64,000 nucleotides of DNA from Akkermansiaceae bacterium. GTDB taxonomy: Bacteria; Verrucomicrobiota; Verrucomicrobiia; Verrucomicrobiales; DEV007. The notes under the pieces are model-generated. The model saw only the letters and a program-made list of their open reading frames with translations. It did not search any database and had not been told where the DNA came from. Position 1 is the first letter of the stretch. Each line of letters opens with the position of its first letter. Shown in pieces: positions 54,096 through 63,478 of the stretch. Where the stretch lies: the NCBI GenBank assembly GCA_024233005.1, contig JACKQE010000008.1, positions 177,526 to 241,525 on the forward strand. Reading direction: 5' to 3'. Position numbers and translations under genes: made by a program.

Positions 54096-55397
54096 ATGAG
54101 TGACATCAAAAAAATCGTCGTCGCCTACTCCGGCGGACTGGATACATCGGTCCTGCTCCAGTGGCTCAAGGAAACCTACGGTGCCGAGGTGGTGGCCTAC
54201 TGCGCGGATGTCGGCCAAGGCAACGAGCTGGACGGGCTGGAGGAGAAGGCCCTCTCGACCGGTGCCTCAAGCTGCCACATTGACGACCTCCGCGAGGAGT
54301 TCGCCCGCGATTTCATCTACCCGATGATCCAGGCCGGGGCCATTTACGAGGGCCAGTATCTGCTCGGGACCAGCATCGCGCGTCCCTGCATCGCCAAAGG
54401 GATGGTCCGGGTGGCCGCCGAGGAGCAGGCCGATGCCGTGGCGCACGGGGCGACCGGCAAGGGAAACGACCAGGTGCGCTTTGAACTCTCGGCCGCCGCG
54501 CTGGCGCCCCACTTGGAAATCATCGCGCCCTGGCGCCAGGAACGGTTCCGGACGCAGTTCCCGGGACGGGCCGAAATGATCGCCTACGCCGCGGAGCACC
54601 AGATCCCGGTCCAGGCGTCGGCCTCCAAGCCCTATAGCATGGACCGCAATCTGCTGCACATCAGCTTCGAGAGCGGCATGCTGGAAGATCCCTGGTATGA
54701 CGCGACCCAGCCGGCCTGCCGGGACATGTATGTCCTCAGCGTCGGACCGGAAGACGCTCCGGACCAGGCGGAGTATGTCCAGCTGCTCTTCGAGCAGGGC
54801 AACTGCGTCGGGCTGCAACTCGACGGCCTCGGTGATCTGCTGGGGCAGCTCGGAGTGGCTGCCGAAGGGGAAAGTGACGGCTACACCCGGCTCACTCCCT
54901 ATGGCGTGATGCGCGTCCTGAATCATCTCGGCGGCAAACACGGCACCGGCCGGGTGGACATGGTGGAAAACCGCTTTGTCGGCATGAAAAGCCGGGGGGT
55001 CTACGAAACGCCGGGCGGCAGCATTCTCTTGCACGCCCACCGCCAGGTGGAAAGCCTGACGATGGACCGCGAAGTCATGCGGCTGCGCGACGGGTTGATC
55101 CCCAAGTATGCCGAACTGGTCTACAACGGGTTTTGGTTCGCCCCGGAACGGGAGGCCCTGCAGACATTTGTCACCGAAAGCCAGAAGAACGTGACCGGGG
55201 AGTCCCGGCTCAAGCTCTACAAAGGCAACATCATGACCGCCGGCCGCCGCTCTCCGTTCAGCCTCTACCGTCCGGAAATCGCCACGATGGAGGCCGATCC
55301 GACCCAGGCCTACAACCAGGACGACGCGACCGGCTTCATTCGCCTCAATGCGCTGAGGCTCAAGAACGAAGCCTTCCGGGCGGCCAAGGATTCCTGA
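54096..55397 (+). CDS. argG: Argininosuccinate synthase
   Basis: This 433-residue protein has KKIVVAYSGGLDTSVLLQWL (the S-G-G-x-D-T-S ATP pyrophosphatase loop) at the N-terminus, LLGTSIARPCIAKGMV, AHGATGKGNDQVRFE, and DRNLLHISFESG. It condenses citrulline and aspartate with ATP in arginine synthesis. No argH is adjacent. It is divergent from the initiator tRNA and convergent with the aquaporin gene. Confidence 0.98.
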   Translation: MSDIKKIVVAYSGGLDTSVLLQWLKETYGAEVVAYCADVGQGNELDGLEEKALSTGASSCHIDDLREEFARDFIYPMIQAGAIYEGQYLLGTSIARPCIAKGMVRVAAEEQADAVAHGATGKGNDQVRFELSAAALAPHLEIIAPWRQERFRTQFPGRAEMIAYAAEHQIPVQASASKPYSMDRNLLHISFESGMLEDPWYDATQPACRDMYVLSVGPEDAPDQAEYVQLLFEQGNCVGLQLDGLGDLLGQLGVAAEGESDGYTRLTPYGVMRVLNHLGGKHGTGRVDMVENRFVGMKSRGVYETPGGSILLHAHRQVESLTMDREVMRLRDGLIPKYAELVYNGFWFAPEREALQTFVTESQKNVTGESRLKLYKGNIMTAGRRSPFSLYRPEIATMEADPTQAYNQDDATGFIRLNALRLKNEAFRAAKDS

Positions 55398-55434
55398 TGC
55401 CGGCCGGGGCGTCCCATTCAGGGCGTCCGACCGC

Positions 55435-56088
55435 TTATTGCAGTCCGCGGTGGAGACCGACGCCCCCGAAGGCGCCGAGGACCGGCGCGGTCAGATAGAT
55501 CCAGAGGTGTTCCCCATGGCCTGACAGCAGGGCTGGTCCGAGGGAGCGCACCGGATTCATCGAGGCGCCGCATTCCGGTCCGGCGAACATGGCTTCGAGC
55601 GCGATGACGGCGCCAACGACGAGGCCGGCGGTCAAGCCGCGTTCCTTGGGGCCGGAGGACACCGTGAGGACTACCACCATGAGGATGCCGGTGAGCACGA
55701 CCTCAAGGAGGAAAGACTGCCAGGCTTGGCCGGCGGGCAGGGTCGCCCCGAGCGTGGCATGGGCGGGGTAGAGCAGCTTGAGCAGCGCGGAAGCGCTCAG
55801 CGCGCCGAGGATCTGGCTGATCAGATACCGGGGCAACCGGGAGGCCGGGAGACGTCCGGATGCCCAGAATCCGAGGCTCACCGCCGGATTGAGATGGGCG
55901 CCGGAGACGTCGCCCACCGTGTAAATCATGGCCATGACAACGAGGCCAAAGGTCAGGGCGATGCCGACGTGGGTGATGGCACCGCCATGGGTGTCATTGA
56001 TGACGATGGCGCCGGTCCCGGCGAACACGAGGGTGAAGGTGCCGAAGATTTCGGCCAGACAGAGGCGGACGGTGTCGCGGGACATCAT
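55435..56088 (-). CDS. aqpS: MIP channel, probably AqpS-type arsenite channel
   Basis: This 217-residue protein with six membrane segments has the first pore motif in SGAHLNPAVSLGF (NPA) and the second in GASMNPVRSLGPA, where NPV replaces NPA. GTFTLVFAGTGAIVIND is the family opening. It lies divergent from arsR-arsC, the context in which AqpS channels let arsenite leave the cell down its gradient after ArsC reduces arsenate. No arsB or acr3 pump is present in the window, which supports this role. General MIP identity is certain; the arsenite role follows from context. Confidence 0.85.
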   Translation of the reverse strand: MMSRDTVRLCLAEIFGTFTLVFAGTGAIVINDTHGGAITHVGIALTFGLVVMAMIYTVGDVSGAHLNPAVSLGFWASGRLPASRLPRYLISQILGALSASALLKLLYPAHATLGATLPAGQAWQSFLLEVVLTGILMVVVLTVSSGPKERGLTAGLVVGAVIALEAMFAGPECGASMNPVRSLGPALLSGHGEHLWIYLTAPVLGAFGGVGLHRGLQ

Positions 56089-56125
56089 GGGATGAAGGTG
56101 GGAAAATGTAACATTATTCTGGTTG

Positions 56126-56153
56126 TTGAATATTCTAATGCAAGAATATTCAA
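56126..56153. promoter_or_regulatory. Probable ArsR operator
   Basis: A perfect inverted repeat TTGAATATTC (56126-56135) and GAATATTCAA (56144-56153), separated by 8 bases, lies between the divergent aqpS and arsR starts, 10 bases before the arsR ATG. ArsR/SmtB repressors bind AT-rich dyads of this size. From here it could control both directions. Confidence 0.75.
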
Positions 56154-56163
56154 AAGGAAGTCT

Positions 56164-56520
56164 ATGGAAACCCTCTCAGAAAATTGTGTCGCGGTCTACA
56201 AGTGCCTCTGTGATCTGGGCCGGTTGCGGATTTTGAATCTGTTGCGGCAGGGGCCGCTTTGTGGTTGTCACCTCCAGGTGGCGCTGGAAGAGCCCCAGCC
56301 GAAAGTTTCCAAACAACTCGCCTACATGAAACGTCACGGTCTGCTGGTGTCCACCCGGCGGACGAACTGGACAATCTTCCGTCTGGCGGAGGGAATGAAT
56401 CCCTTGTTGGAGGAAAATTTGAAGTGCCTCCAGGACCTGGCTTTTCAGGATCCGGTCTTCCAGCAGGATCTGGCTCGCTTGGCCGGCATCAACACGGATC
56501 CGGCAGACTGTTGCGATTAA
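56164..56520 (+). CDS. arsR: ArsR family metalloregulatory repressor
   Basis: This is a 118-residue winged-helix protein; ATG 56164 is preceded by AAAAGGAAG. LCDLGRLRILNLLRQGPLCGCHL holds the alpha-3 region with a Cys-x-Cys pair (C-G-C) at about residues 37-39, as in E. coli-type ArsR, and QPKVSKQLAYMKRHGLL is the recognition helix. A C-terminal DCCD adds two more Cys, suggesting an extra or alternative As(III) site. arsC starts 20 bases after the stop, so the two are one operon, repressed through the adjacent dyad. Confidence 0.93.
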   Translation: METLSENCVAVYKCLCDLGRLRILNLLRQGPLCGCHLQVALEEPQPKVSKQLAYMKRHGLLVSTRRTNWTIFRLAEGMNPLLEENLKCLQDLAFQDPVFQQDLARLAGINTDPADCCD

Positions 56521-56540
56521 ACCCGAAAACCCATCCCACA

Positions 56541-57032
56541 ATGATCCCTTCCGAAAAACCGTTCCGCATGCTCTTTCTCTGCACTGGCAATTCCGCGCGC
56601 AGCATTCTCGCAGAATACCTCGCCCGCCAGGTTGCTCCCCACCGGATGATCTCCTGCAGCGCTGGCTCCGATCCCAAAGGGGAGGTGCATCCCATGACGA
56701 TCCGCGTCCTCAAGGAGGTGTTCCAGATCGATGCCAGCGACGCCCGCAGCAAAAGCTGGGACGAGTTTCAAGGGCAGGATTTTGACTTTGTGGTGACCGT
56801 TTGTGACCATGCGCGCGAGACCTGCCCCTTGTGGCCGGGACAGCCCATTGTCTGCCATTGGGGCTCACTGGATCCGGCGGCGGCGGAGGGAACGGAGGAG
56901 GAGATTTTCGCCTCCTTCCGCAACGTCGCGTTTGAAATCCGGCGCAGACTGGAGCTTTTTGCTTCGCTACCATTCGACAAACTGGATCGTCTGCGATTGG
57001 AGTCTATGGCGAAAGCCATCGGCGATCGGTGA
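56541..57032 (+). CDS. arsC: Arsenate reductase, thioredoxin-coupled LMW-PTP type
   Basis: This 163-residue protein has the P-loop C-x5-R, CTGNSAR, at Cys14-Arg20. VTVCDHARETCPLWPG supplies Cys88 and Cys95, with the seven-residue spacing of the Cys82/Cys89 redox pair in thioredoxin-coupled ArsC. It reduces arsenate to arsenite. It is followed at once by the convergent FG-GAP protein gene. Together with arsR and the channel it forms a compact arsenic resistance unit. Confidence 0.95.
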   Translation: MIPSEKPFRMLFLCTGNSARSILAEYLARQVAPHRMISCSAGSDPKGEVHPMTIRVLKEVFQIDASDARSKSWDEFQGQDFDFVVTVCDHARETCPLWPGQPIVCHWGSLDPAAAEGTEEEIFASFRNVAFEIRRRLELFASLPFDKLDRLRLESMAKAIGDR

Positions 57033-57033
57033 G

Positions 57034-60000
57034 TCATCGGCCGAGGGTCGCCGCAACGGCTGCTTCCCGCGTCAGGGTGTGCCGTGTCGTGGCGCCATCG
57101 GGCCAGCGCACTGCGACCTCACAGGTCGGGGCGACCGCTGATCCGAATCCGAAAAACAACTCCGGGGTGTCCTGGCTGAGATAGCCTCCGCCGGCGTGGA
57201 TCTCGGCCGTTTGGTCGGGCATCCCGGCAATGTGGACGGTGACCCGGGCTCCGATGGCGGTGGGATTTCCCCGGGTTCCCCGGAGGCGAACCCTGATGGG
57301 GCTGTGGTCTTGCATTGCCGGCGCGATGCCCCGGGAGAGGAACGTCTGGAGGGGCCCTTGGTTGACTCCCAACACGAGGTCCGGGCGACCATCCTCATTG
57401 AGGTCCGCCACGGCGGCGCTTTTGGCATCGCCCGGGATCGCCAGACCGCTCTGGAGCGGCCAGAGGGGCTGGAAAGTGCCGTCCCCCGCGCCTTCCAGGA
57501 GGAGGCTGAGGCCCCCGTCCATGGCGCCGGTTTCCTGTTGGGGGCTGAAGAAGTTCTGGGCGAGAAAGCAATCGGTGCGGCCGTCCGCGTTGAAGTCGGT
57601 CAGGACCACGCCGAAGACCGGAGAGATCTGGGCCAGCCGGGGCAGGGGATGCACCGTGAAATGGCCCTCGCCATCATTGAGGAAGACCGCGCTTTCCAGG
57701 GTCGAGGCCTCAAACCGGCGGGCCTTGGCGAGACGCTCCGGGGTGTAAATCTGCTCTAGTGAACTGCTCGCGAAGTTGGTGAAGGTGCCCATTTTTTGCC
57801 GGAGAAACGGCATCGCCTGACTCGAGCAACTGAACCCGCGCCGGGGCAGCAGGCAGTCGCTGGCGTCGCCATTCGGACTCCCGATTTTGGCCTCCACGAT
57901 CCGCGGATGCCCGGTGCCGTCGAGATCCCCGTAGAACAGCAACTCCGGATGCCCCGGAGCGGTTTTGTATTTGGTGTTAAGTCCAGTGTTGCCCGCGACG
58001 TAGTCGATGTCGCCGTCCCCGTCGAGATCGCGCCCGGCGAGGCTGTTCCACCAGCCGGTGTGGGGCGCCAAGCCGGCGTCGCGGGTCCGGTCGGTGAAGC
58101 CGCGTCCCTGATTGTTGTGGAACAGGCAGAGGGGGCCCCACTCCTGCGCGAGCAGCAAATCCGCCCAGCCATCGCCGTCCGCATCGGTCCAGAGTGCGCT
58201 GGTGACGAGGCCGTGATGGGGGAAGGACGGATTGCTGCCGTCCGGGAGGTCCTGGAAATGCCCTCGGCCGTCGTTGACCAGCAGATGACTCCGGGCGGGA
58301 AGGGGATACTGGCCGGGGACAATGCGCCCCCCGATGAAAAGGTCGAGATCACCATCCCGATCCCAGTCGGCGGCAGCGGCGACGCTCCCGCTGTCCAACC
58401 CGGCTGGCACCGAGCCCTCCGGGGCCGGGAGGAAACGGCCTTCGCCGGCATTGAGATAAAGCCGATCCTGGAGCGTGGGGGCTCCGGGATCACATTCCAC
58501 CCCGCCACTGACAACAAAAAGATCCTGATCGCCATCGCCCTCGGCGTCGAACCAGAGCACTCCCATGTCCTCGCTTTCCGAGTCCGGCTGGAAGGCGCTG
58601 GAGTCGAGTTCCGTCCAGGTGCCTCCGTCCGGTTTGGCCAGACGCAGCGAGGCTCCTGCCGGGCCGCCGAGCGCCAGCTCGGGACGACCGTCGCCGTCGC
58701 CGTCTCCCAGGGCCAGTCCGGGTCCGAGTCGGGAATGCTGGTGGGGAAGGAGCGGTTGCCGCAGGAAATCCTGGTAAGGCCGCTCTGGTTGCAGCAGTGG
58801 CGGGGACGCCCCCCGTGCCGCTGCGAACCAGAAGGCATCGGGGTTCAGTGCCGGGCCGGGGCGCTCTCCTTTCCGGCTGCCATTCGTCACGCCCGGGAGG
58901 AACCGGATCAGGCTGTCCGCCGGCAGATGCTCCCAGACATGGGTCACGCCGCCGGGCAGGGTCACGCTGATGCGGGCGATTTCCGTTGCCGCGCCGAGTC
59001 CGAAATGCAAGAGGGGCTCGTTGCTTTGCAGATAGCCGTTCCACGGGGCCAGGGTGGAGGTCGTTTCCCGTCCCGAGGCCAGACGCACCTGGACGGTGGC
59101 TCCGGAACCTCCGGGCAGGTCCACCAGCACGTGGTGGGTGCCACGTTCCCGGCTCAGGTTGCGGTAGCAGGCCGGTGGGTCATCCAGATTGAGCACCACC
59201 AGATCCTGATCACCGTCGCGATCGAGGTCCGCCACCGTGGCGCTGTAGCTCATGGCGGCGAGGTCGAGTCCCCACGCCGCTGAGACATTCTCGAACGCCA
59301 GCTTTCCCGTGTTGCGGAAGGCCCAGTTGCGTTCCCGCAGTTCCGGATGGGTGATGAAGTGATCCCAGGCTTCCTTGCCATCGTTGGCCGAAGAATCCGG
59401 GACCAGCAGATCGGAGTTGGTGAAATCCCGGGAATGACCGGTGGTGCAGAACAGGTCGGTCAGACCGTCCCCGTCGAAATCCGCCGCCTGGGTGGACCAG
59501 GTCCAGTCGCTGCGCGCGACCTGGTGGAGGAAGGCCGCCTCCAGCGCCAGACCGGTCCCGGTGTTGAGGTAGAGCGCGTTGGCCATCTTCTGCGCCGGCA
59601 GGCCCCGGGCCCGCATTTGGTTGAACTGGTCCCCCATGTCGCCCATGGTGACCTTCTCGCGGAAATGCGTCGTCGGCAGCATGTCCGCGACGAACAGATC
59701 GGCCATGCCATCGTTGTTCCAGTCGGCCACCGCCGAGCCCATGGAGAACCAGGGGGTATGCTGCAGGGCGTCCCCCGCCACTTCGGTGAAGGTTCCGTCG
59801 CGGTTGTTCCGGTAGAGTTCGTCGCGGTCGAGAAAGTCATTCGCCACATACAGGTCCGGCCAGCCGTCGTGGTCATAGTCCCACCAGGAGGCAGAGTTGG
59901 TGTGGGACGGCTCGGGCCGGATCCCGGCGGACCGGCTGACATCCGTGAATCGCCCCCCGCCTTCGTTCCGGTAGAGTCGGTTGGGGCGCCCTGTCTCGGT

Positions 60001-60786
60001 GAATTTGGGTTCGTGGCGTTCATTGAGGGTCACCGTGTAGAAGCGGTCCCAAGGGGGCAGCACCGTGAGAATGCCGCCTTGGTTGGAGATGGGAATCTGG
60101 GCGGGACGCCCTCCCTTGTGGTAGAGCGCGTTGACGCCGAGAAAGAGATCGAGGTCCCCATCCTGGTCCCAGTCACAGAAAGCCGGGATCAGGCTCCCGT
60201 CGGCAAGATCGAGCCCTCGCGCTCCGGCTTCTTCTGTGAAATGGAAATGTCCCGGGGTTGAGGAATTGATATAGAGCCGGTTCGGCGAGTCGTGGCAGCA
60301 GAGGTAGAGGTCCAGATCCCCGTCCCCGTCGACATCCGCCAGCGCGGCGGCGGTGCACCAGACGCCAGGCAAGGCGAGTCCGGTCTCTTCGGCGATGTCG
60401 GTGAAGTGCCAGGGCTCGGTCTGGTGGCAGAGCCGGTTGGGCACCGGGCCAAGGGCAAAAAACAACTCCGGCAACCCGTCACCATCCAGATCCCCGCTGG
60501 CGGTGGCGCCGCAAGCCATCGCGGAATAGTAGAGGCGACGGTCGGGATGGGTGTTGTCGATGGGCACACGGAAGTCCAGTCCCGTGGTCGAGGGCGGCAG
60601 ATTCACAAAAAGCGGGCCATCGGCGGGGACCTGTGGTGACGCCGCAAGGCCGGTCGAAAGTGCGGTCGCCTGCCACGCCGGAGCCTCCGGCTCAGCCAAA
60701 GCGCAGGGCATGACCGACAGCAGGGCCATCGCAGAGAGGTGGGGGAGAAGGGGAGTTCGCGGCATGTCCCGTGGAAAAGGTATCAT
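57034..60786 (-). CDS. Large secreted CRTAC1-like FG-GAP/UnbV protein
   Basis: ATG 60786 is used (1250 residues); ATG 60765 would leave a compact signal peptide (MPRTPLLPHLSAMALLSVMPCALA), and a GTG lies upstream at 60816. Many VCBS/FG-GAP units with D-x-D-G-D-G-x-x-D-L are spaced along the protein (DLDGDGLPELFFALG, DWNNDGMADLFVAD, DFDGDGLTDLFC, DADGDGWADLLLA and others). Two ASPIC/UnbV segments (RLASGRETTSTLAPWNGYLQSNE near 600 and GGGYLSQDTPELFFGFG near the C-terminus) show two tandem CRTAC1-like units. It is an extracellular calcium-bound propeller, with function unknown. The kinase-fold gene is divergent. Confidence 0.9.
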   Translation of the reverse strand: MIPFPRDMPRTPLLPHLSAMALLSVMPCALAEPEAPAWQATALSTGLAASPQVPADGPLFVNLPPSTTGLDFRVPIDNTHPDRRLYYSAMACGATASGDLDGDGLPELFFALGPVPNRLCHQTEPWHFTDIAEETGLALPGVWCTAAALADVDGDGDLDLYLCCHDSPNRLYINSSTPGHFHFTEEAGARGLDLADGSLIPAFCDWDQDGDLDLFLGVNALYHKGGRPAQIPISNQGGILTVLPPWDRFYTVTLNERHEPKFTETGRPNRLYRNEGGGRFTDVSRSAGIRPEPSHTNSASWWDYDHDGWPDLYVANDFLDRDELYRNNRDGTFTEVAGDALQHTPWFSMGSAVADWNNDGMADLFVADMLPTTHFREKVTMGDMGDQFNQMRARGLPAQKMANALYLNTGTGLALEAAFLHQVARSDWTWSTQAADFDGDGLTDLFCTTGHSRDFTNSDLLVPDSSANDGKEAWDHFITHPELRERNWAFRNTGKLAFENVSAAWGLDLAAMSYSATVADLDRDGDQDLVVLNLDDPPACYRNLSRERGTHHVLVDLPGGSGATVQVRLASGRETTSTLAPWNGYLQSNEPLLHFGLGAATEIARISVTLPGGVTHVWEHLPADSLIRFLPGVTNGSRKGERPGPALNPDAFWFAAARGASPPLLQPERPYQDFLRQPLLPHQHSRLGPGLALGDGDGDGRPELALGGPAGASLRLAKPDGGTWTELDSSAFQPDSESEDMGVLWFDAEGDGDQDLFVVSGGVECDPGAPTLQDRLYLNAGEGRFLPAPEGSVPAGLDSGSVAAAADWDRDGDLDLFIGGRIVPGQYPLPARSHLLVNDGRGHFQDLPDGSNPSFPHHGLVTSALWTDADGDGWADLLLAQEWGPLCLFHNNQGRGFTDRTRDAGLAPHTGWWNSLAGRDLDGDGDIDYVAGNTGLNTKYKTAPGHPELLFYGDLDGTGHPRIVEAKIGSPNGDASDCLLPRRGFSCSSQAMPFLRQKMGTFTNFASSSLEQIYTPERLAKARRFEASTLESAVFLNDGEGHFTVHPLPRLAQISPVFGVVLTDFNADGRTDCFLAQNFFSPQQETGAMDGGLSLLLEGAGDGTFQPLWPLQSGLAIPGDAKSAAVADLNEDGRPDLVLGVNQGPLQTFLSRGIAPAMQDHSPIRVRLRGTRGNPTAIGARVTVHIAGMPDQTAEIHAGGGYLSQDTPELFFGFGSAVAPTCEVAVRWPDGATTRHTLTREAAVAATLGR

Positions 60787-60903
60787 AAACCGAGTTTGCG
60801 AGGACGACACTGGCACAAAAGCGGAACTAAAGGTTTAAATTCCAGAAAAATGATACTAATCATTAAAAATTATTGTAATCTTCCGCGAATTATGCGAAAA
60901 TTA

Positions 60904-60933
60904 TCACTCTCGATTTGCAGAAAATGAGAGTGA
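60904..60933. promoter_or_regulatory. Inverted repeat in divergent promoter region
   Basis: TCACTCTC (60904-60911) and GAGAGTGA (60926-60933) form a perfect 8-base inverted repeat in a very AT-rich stretch (60830-60970) between the FG-GAP gene and the kinase-fold gene. It may be an operator or a 5' leader hairpin of the gene at 60974. Confidence 0.5.
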
Positions 60934-60973
60934 CTTTGCGCTGAATTTGATAGTCTCCCATTGCACGAAGGGT

Positions 60974-63478
60974 ATGAAGGTAGGAAACGGGCTGGATCTC
61001 ACAGACTTTGAATTGAAGGAAGACCTGGGCTCTGGCAGCTCCGGGAATGTGACGGCGGCGGTCGGCCCGGACGGGACTCCCTGCGTGGTGAAGAAGTTCA
61101 ATTCCATGGCGGTGGATCGAGTCTTCTCCGGCGCGGTCCTGAGGCGTTACTTGAAAGCTCCCCCGCATCCGCATGTCCTGCCTATCTTGGCGGGTTCGTT
61201 TGATCGGACGCCCTATTTCATCGCGATGCCCCGGGTGTCCTCCACGTTGGAGGAAATGCAGGGCATCAAGGAACGCGAAGCCTGGGTGCTGCTGCACCAG
61301 ATGGTCGAGGCGATGGGGCATCTCCACAAACATGACATTCCTCACGGCAATCTGCATCCCGGGAACGTGTTTATCGACAAGGGGAGCGATGGTTGTGCGG
61401 TCGTCAAAGTGGCTGACTTCGGCCAGGGGATGGCCGGACGGGTCCACCACATCGACCTGGGAGAACGCACTTACTTTGCCGCGCCCGAGCAATTGGAATC
61501 TCCGGAGGCCTGGGAGGAAGGTGCCGCCGAGAGATGGGATGTTTACCGTTTCGGGGTCATCGCCTTCTGGCTCATCAACGGGCGACTGCCCCGCGGGGAT
61601 AACCACATCAATTGGCGCCGGGAGGCTTTGGCCTCCGGCGGTGGCCGTCCAGTGGGCATCGATCCCAAAGCGGTTGCCGCGGCGGTGCGCGAGGCTCCGG
61701 ACTACACCTGGGACCGTCGGCCGAAATCCCGTGCCATCACTTTGAGCCGGGAAATCGTCGACCGCTGTCTTGATCTCGATCCCGCCAAACGCCCCGTCGA
61801 TCTCCGGGAAGTGCGCAATGATTTCCGGCGCATGGAGGCCCAGTTCTCCCTCGAAGACGCCGAGCACCGTGTCGTGGTCGAGCGTCGCAAGCAATCCGCC
61901 AAGCTGTTCACCAGCCGGACGATCGCCATCGGCCTGGCCGCCGGTCTTGTCACGGCGGCGGTTTATCTGGTGCGTTACCTGCAGGAAAGCCACGTCTTCC
62001 GCAGCCGCGTGGATGAGCTGCAGCAGGTCGTCTCCACGCAGAACGGTCGCATTGCCGACACCGAGCGCCGCTGGACGCAGACCCAGGTCGACCTCAAAAC
62101 CACCCGGGCGGCGGCGGACGCTTTCTTCTCGGAGATCGCCCGCAAAGGCAGTGAGGTCACTTCTTTCGACAAGAAGGAACTGGAAACCTCACGGAACTAC
62201 TACCAAAAAACCTTTGATGAAGCTCCTTCGGAGATCGAGAAAGCCCGGGCCTGCTACAGTTTGGCGCACATCCAATTGAGGCTCGGGGACCGGGCGGTTG
62301 CCGGGGACTCTTTCCGGAAAGCCATTGCCGCCTTTGAAAAGCTTCTCGCGGACGGAGCCTTGGATGAATCGACCGAGACGGATCTGTGGACCCGGCTCGC
62401 CGATGCCTATGAGCAGAATTCCGGACTGTACTCCACCGAGGGGGACGAGCAGCTGACCTCCCTGCAGCAGGCGGTGCGCTATGTCAAAATGCTCCGGGCC
62501 CGTCAGCCGGATGAGCGCAACTACCCCGCCCGGGAGGCCCTCCTGCAGCAGCAATTGGGCGGCGTGCTGCAAAGGTTCCGCCGTTTTGACGAAGCCGTCG
62601 CCGCCTATGCCGTGGCGGGGGAGATCCTCGACAGCATGCGGACGGAAGCCTTCTCCGTGGATCTCGAAGACCGGCTTTCCTCGTTGCAGTTCCAGACGGC
62701 GCTGTCCCTGCGCGAAGCTGGAAAATTGGAAGCGGCGGTGGATGCCCATCTCGCGAATTTCGAGACGCTGTCCCGCATGGAGAGCGGATTGCCGGGAGGT
62801 CTGGATCCGTTGCAAAAACTGCGCATGGCCCGCGGCTACATCGAGTTGGGGGAAATCTTCAGTCTGACGAAAATGGAAACCGACCAATTGAAGGACGTTT
62901 TTGTCGAGTCCCTCCGCATCCTCCGCCCGGTGGTGGACAGCCGACCTGATTTCAACGAAGGCATCCTCAGCCTGGCGCGGACCTGCCGCCGGATCTCCCG
63001 GATCGAGGCGGACACGGACCGGTGGAGTGACGGCTGGAAACTTTCGGTGGAGTCCATCAAGAACATCGAATCCCTCGCCGAGCGAGTGCCCGAGGATCTG
63101 GAGGTGCTCCTCGAGCTGGCGGAGACCCGGGCCGATCACGCCCGTCTCCTGAGCGGCCAGCATGCCGCCGCCACGGCCTGTGTGGAGAAAGGTCTCGGGG
63201 TGACCGACAGTGTCGGCGCGCGTCTGGTTTCCCTGGAGGGGGCGCTTCCCGCACCGGTGCGGCGCACCTACGAGATCCGGCTCGCCCGTCTCTACGAGGA
63301 CTACGGCTCCCTGTGCAAGAAGCTGGGCATTCGGGACAAAGCCGCGAGTTGCTTTGGACGTGCCGTGGCCCGCTGGGAATGGATGGCCCAGGCCGAAAAG
63401 GATGGTCATCCGATCGATCCCACGATCAAGGCCAGCCTCATGGCGAGCCGCACCCTGTTGGACCAGGCGAAGCAGTAA
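60974..63478 (+). CDS. Membrane-anchored kinase-fold protein (predicted pseudokinase) with TPR region
   Basis: ATG 60974, after GAAGGG, gives 834 residues. Residues 10-290 follow the Ser/Thr kinase fold: glycine loop LGSGSSGN (18-25), VVK with Lys40, DFG at 148-150, APE in AAPEQLE, and DVYRFGVIAFWLINGRLP. The catalytic loop reads HGNLHPGN at 124-131: Asn126 stands where the HRD Asp should be, so phosphotransfer is doubtful. One transmembrane helix at about 315-335 is followed by a coiled coil (340-390) and TPR-like helical pairs (about 400-800: ARACYSLAHIQLRLGDRAVAGDSF, DEAVAAYAVAGEIL). It is probably a membrane scaffold, with the kinase fold inside the cell. Confidence 0.85.
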   Translation: MKVGNGLDLTDFELKEDLGSGSSGNVTAAVGPDGTPCVVKKFNSMAVDRVFSGAVLRRYLKAPPHPHVLPILAGSFDRTPYFIAMPRVSSTLEEMQGIKEREAWVLLHQMVEAMGHLHKHDIPHGNLHPGNVFIDKGSDGCAVVKVADFGQGMAGRVHHIDLGERTYFAAPEQLESPEAWEEGAAERWDVYRFGVIAFWLINGRLPRGDNHINWRREALASGGGRPVGIDPKAVAAAVREAPDYTWDRRPKSRAITLSREIVDRCLDLDPAKRPVDLREVRNDFRRMEAQFSLEDAEHRVVVERRKQSAKLFTSRTIAIGLAAGLVTAAVYLVRYLQESHVFRSRVDELQQVVSTQNGRIADTERRWTQTQVDLKTTRAAADAFFSEIARKGSEVTSFDKKELETSRNYYQKTFDEAPSEIEKARACYSLAHIQLRLGDRAVAGDSFRKAIAAFEKLLADGALDESTETDLWTRLADAYEQNSGLYSTEGDEQLTSLQQAVRYVKMLRARQPDERNYPAREALLQQQLGGVLQRFRRFDEAVAAYAVAGEILDSMRTEAFSVDLEDRLSSLQFQTALSLREAGKLEAAVDAHLANFETLSRMESGLPGGLDPLQKLRMARGYIELGEIFSLTKMETDQLKDVFVESLRILRPVVDSRPDFNEGILSLARTCRRISRIEADTDRWSDGWKLSVESIKNIESLAERVPEDLEVLLELAETRADHARLLSGQHAAATACVEKGLGVTDSVGARLVSLEGALPAPVRRTYEIRLARLYEDYGSLCKKLGIRDKAASCFGRAVARWEWMAQAEKDGHPIDPTIKASLMASRTLLDQAKQ

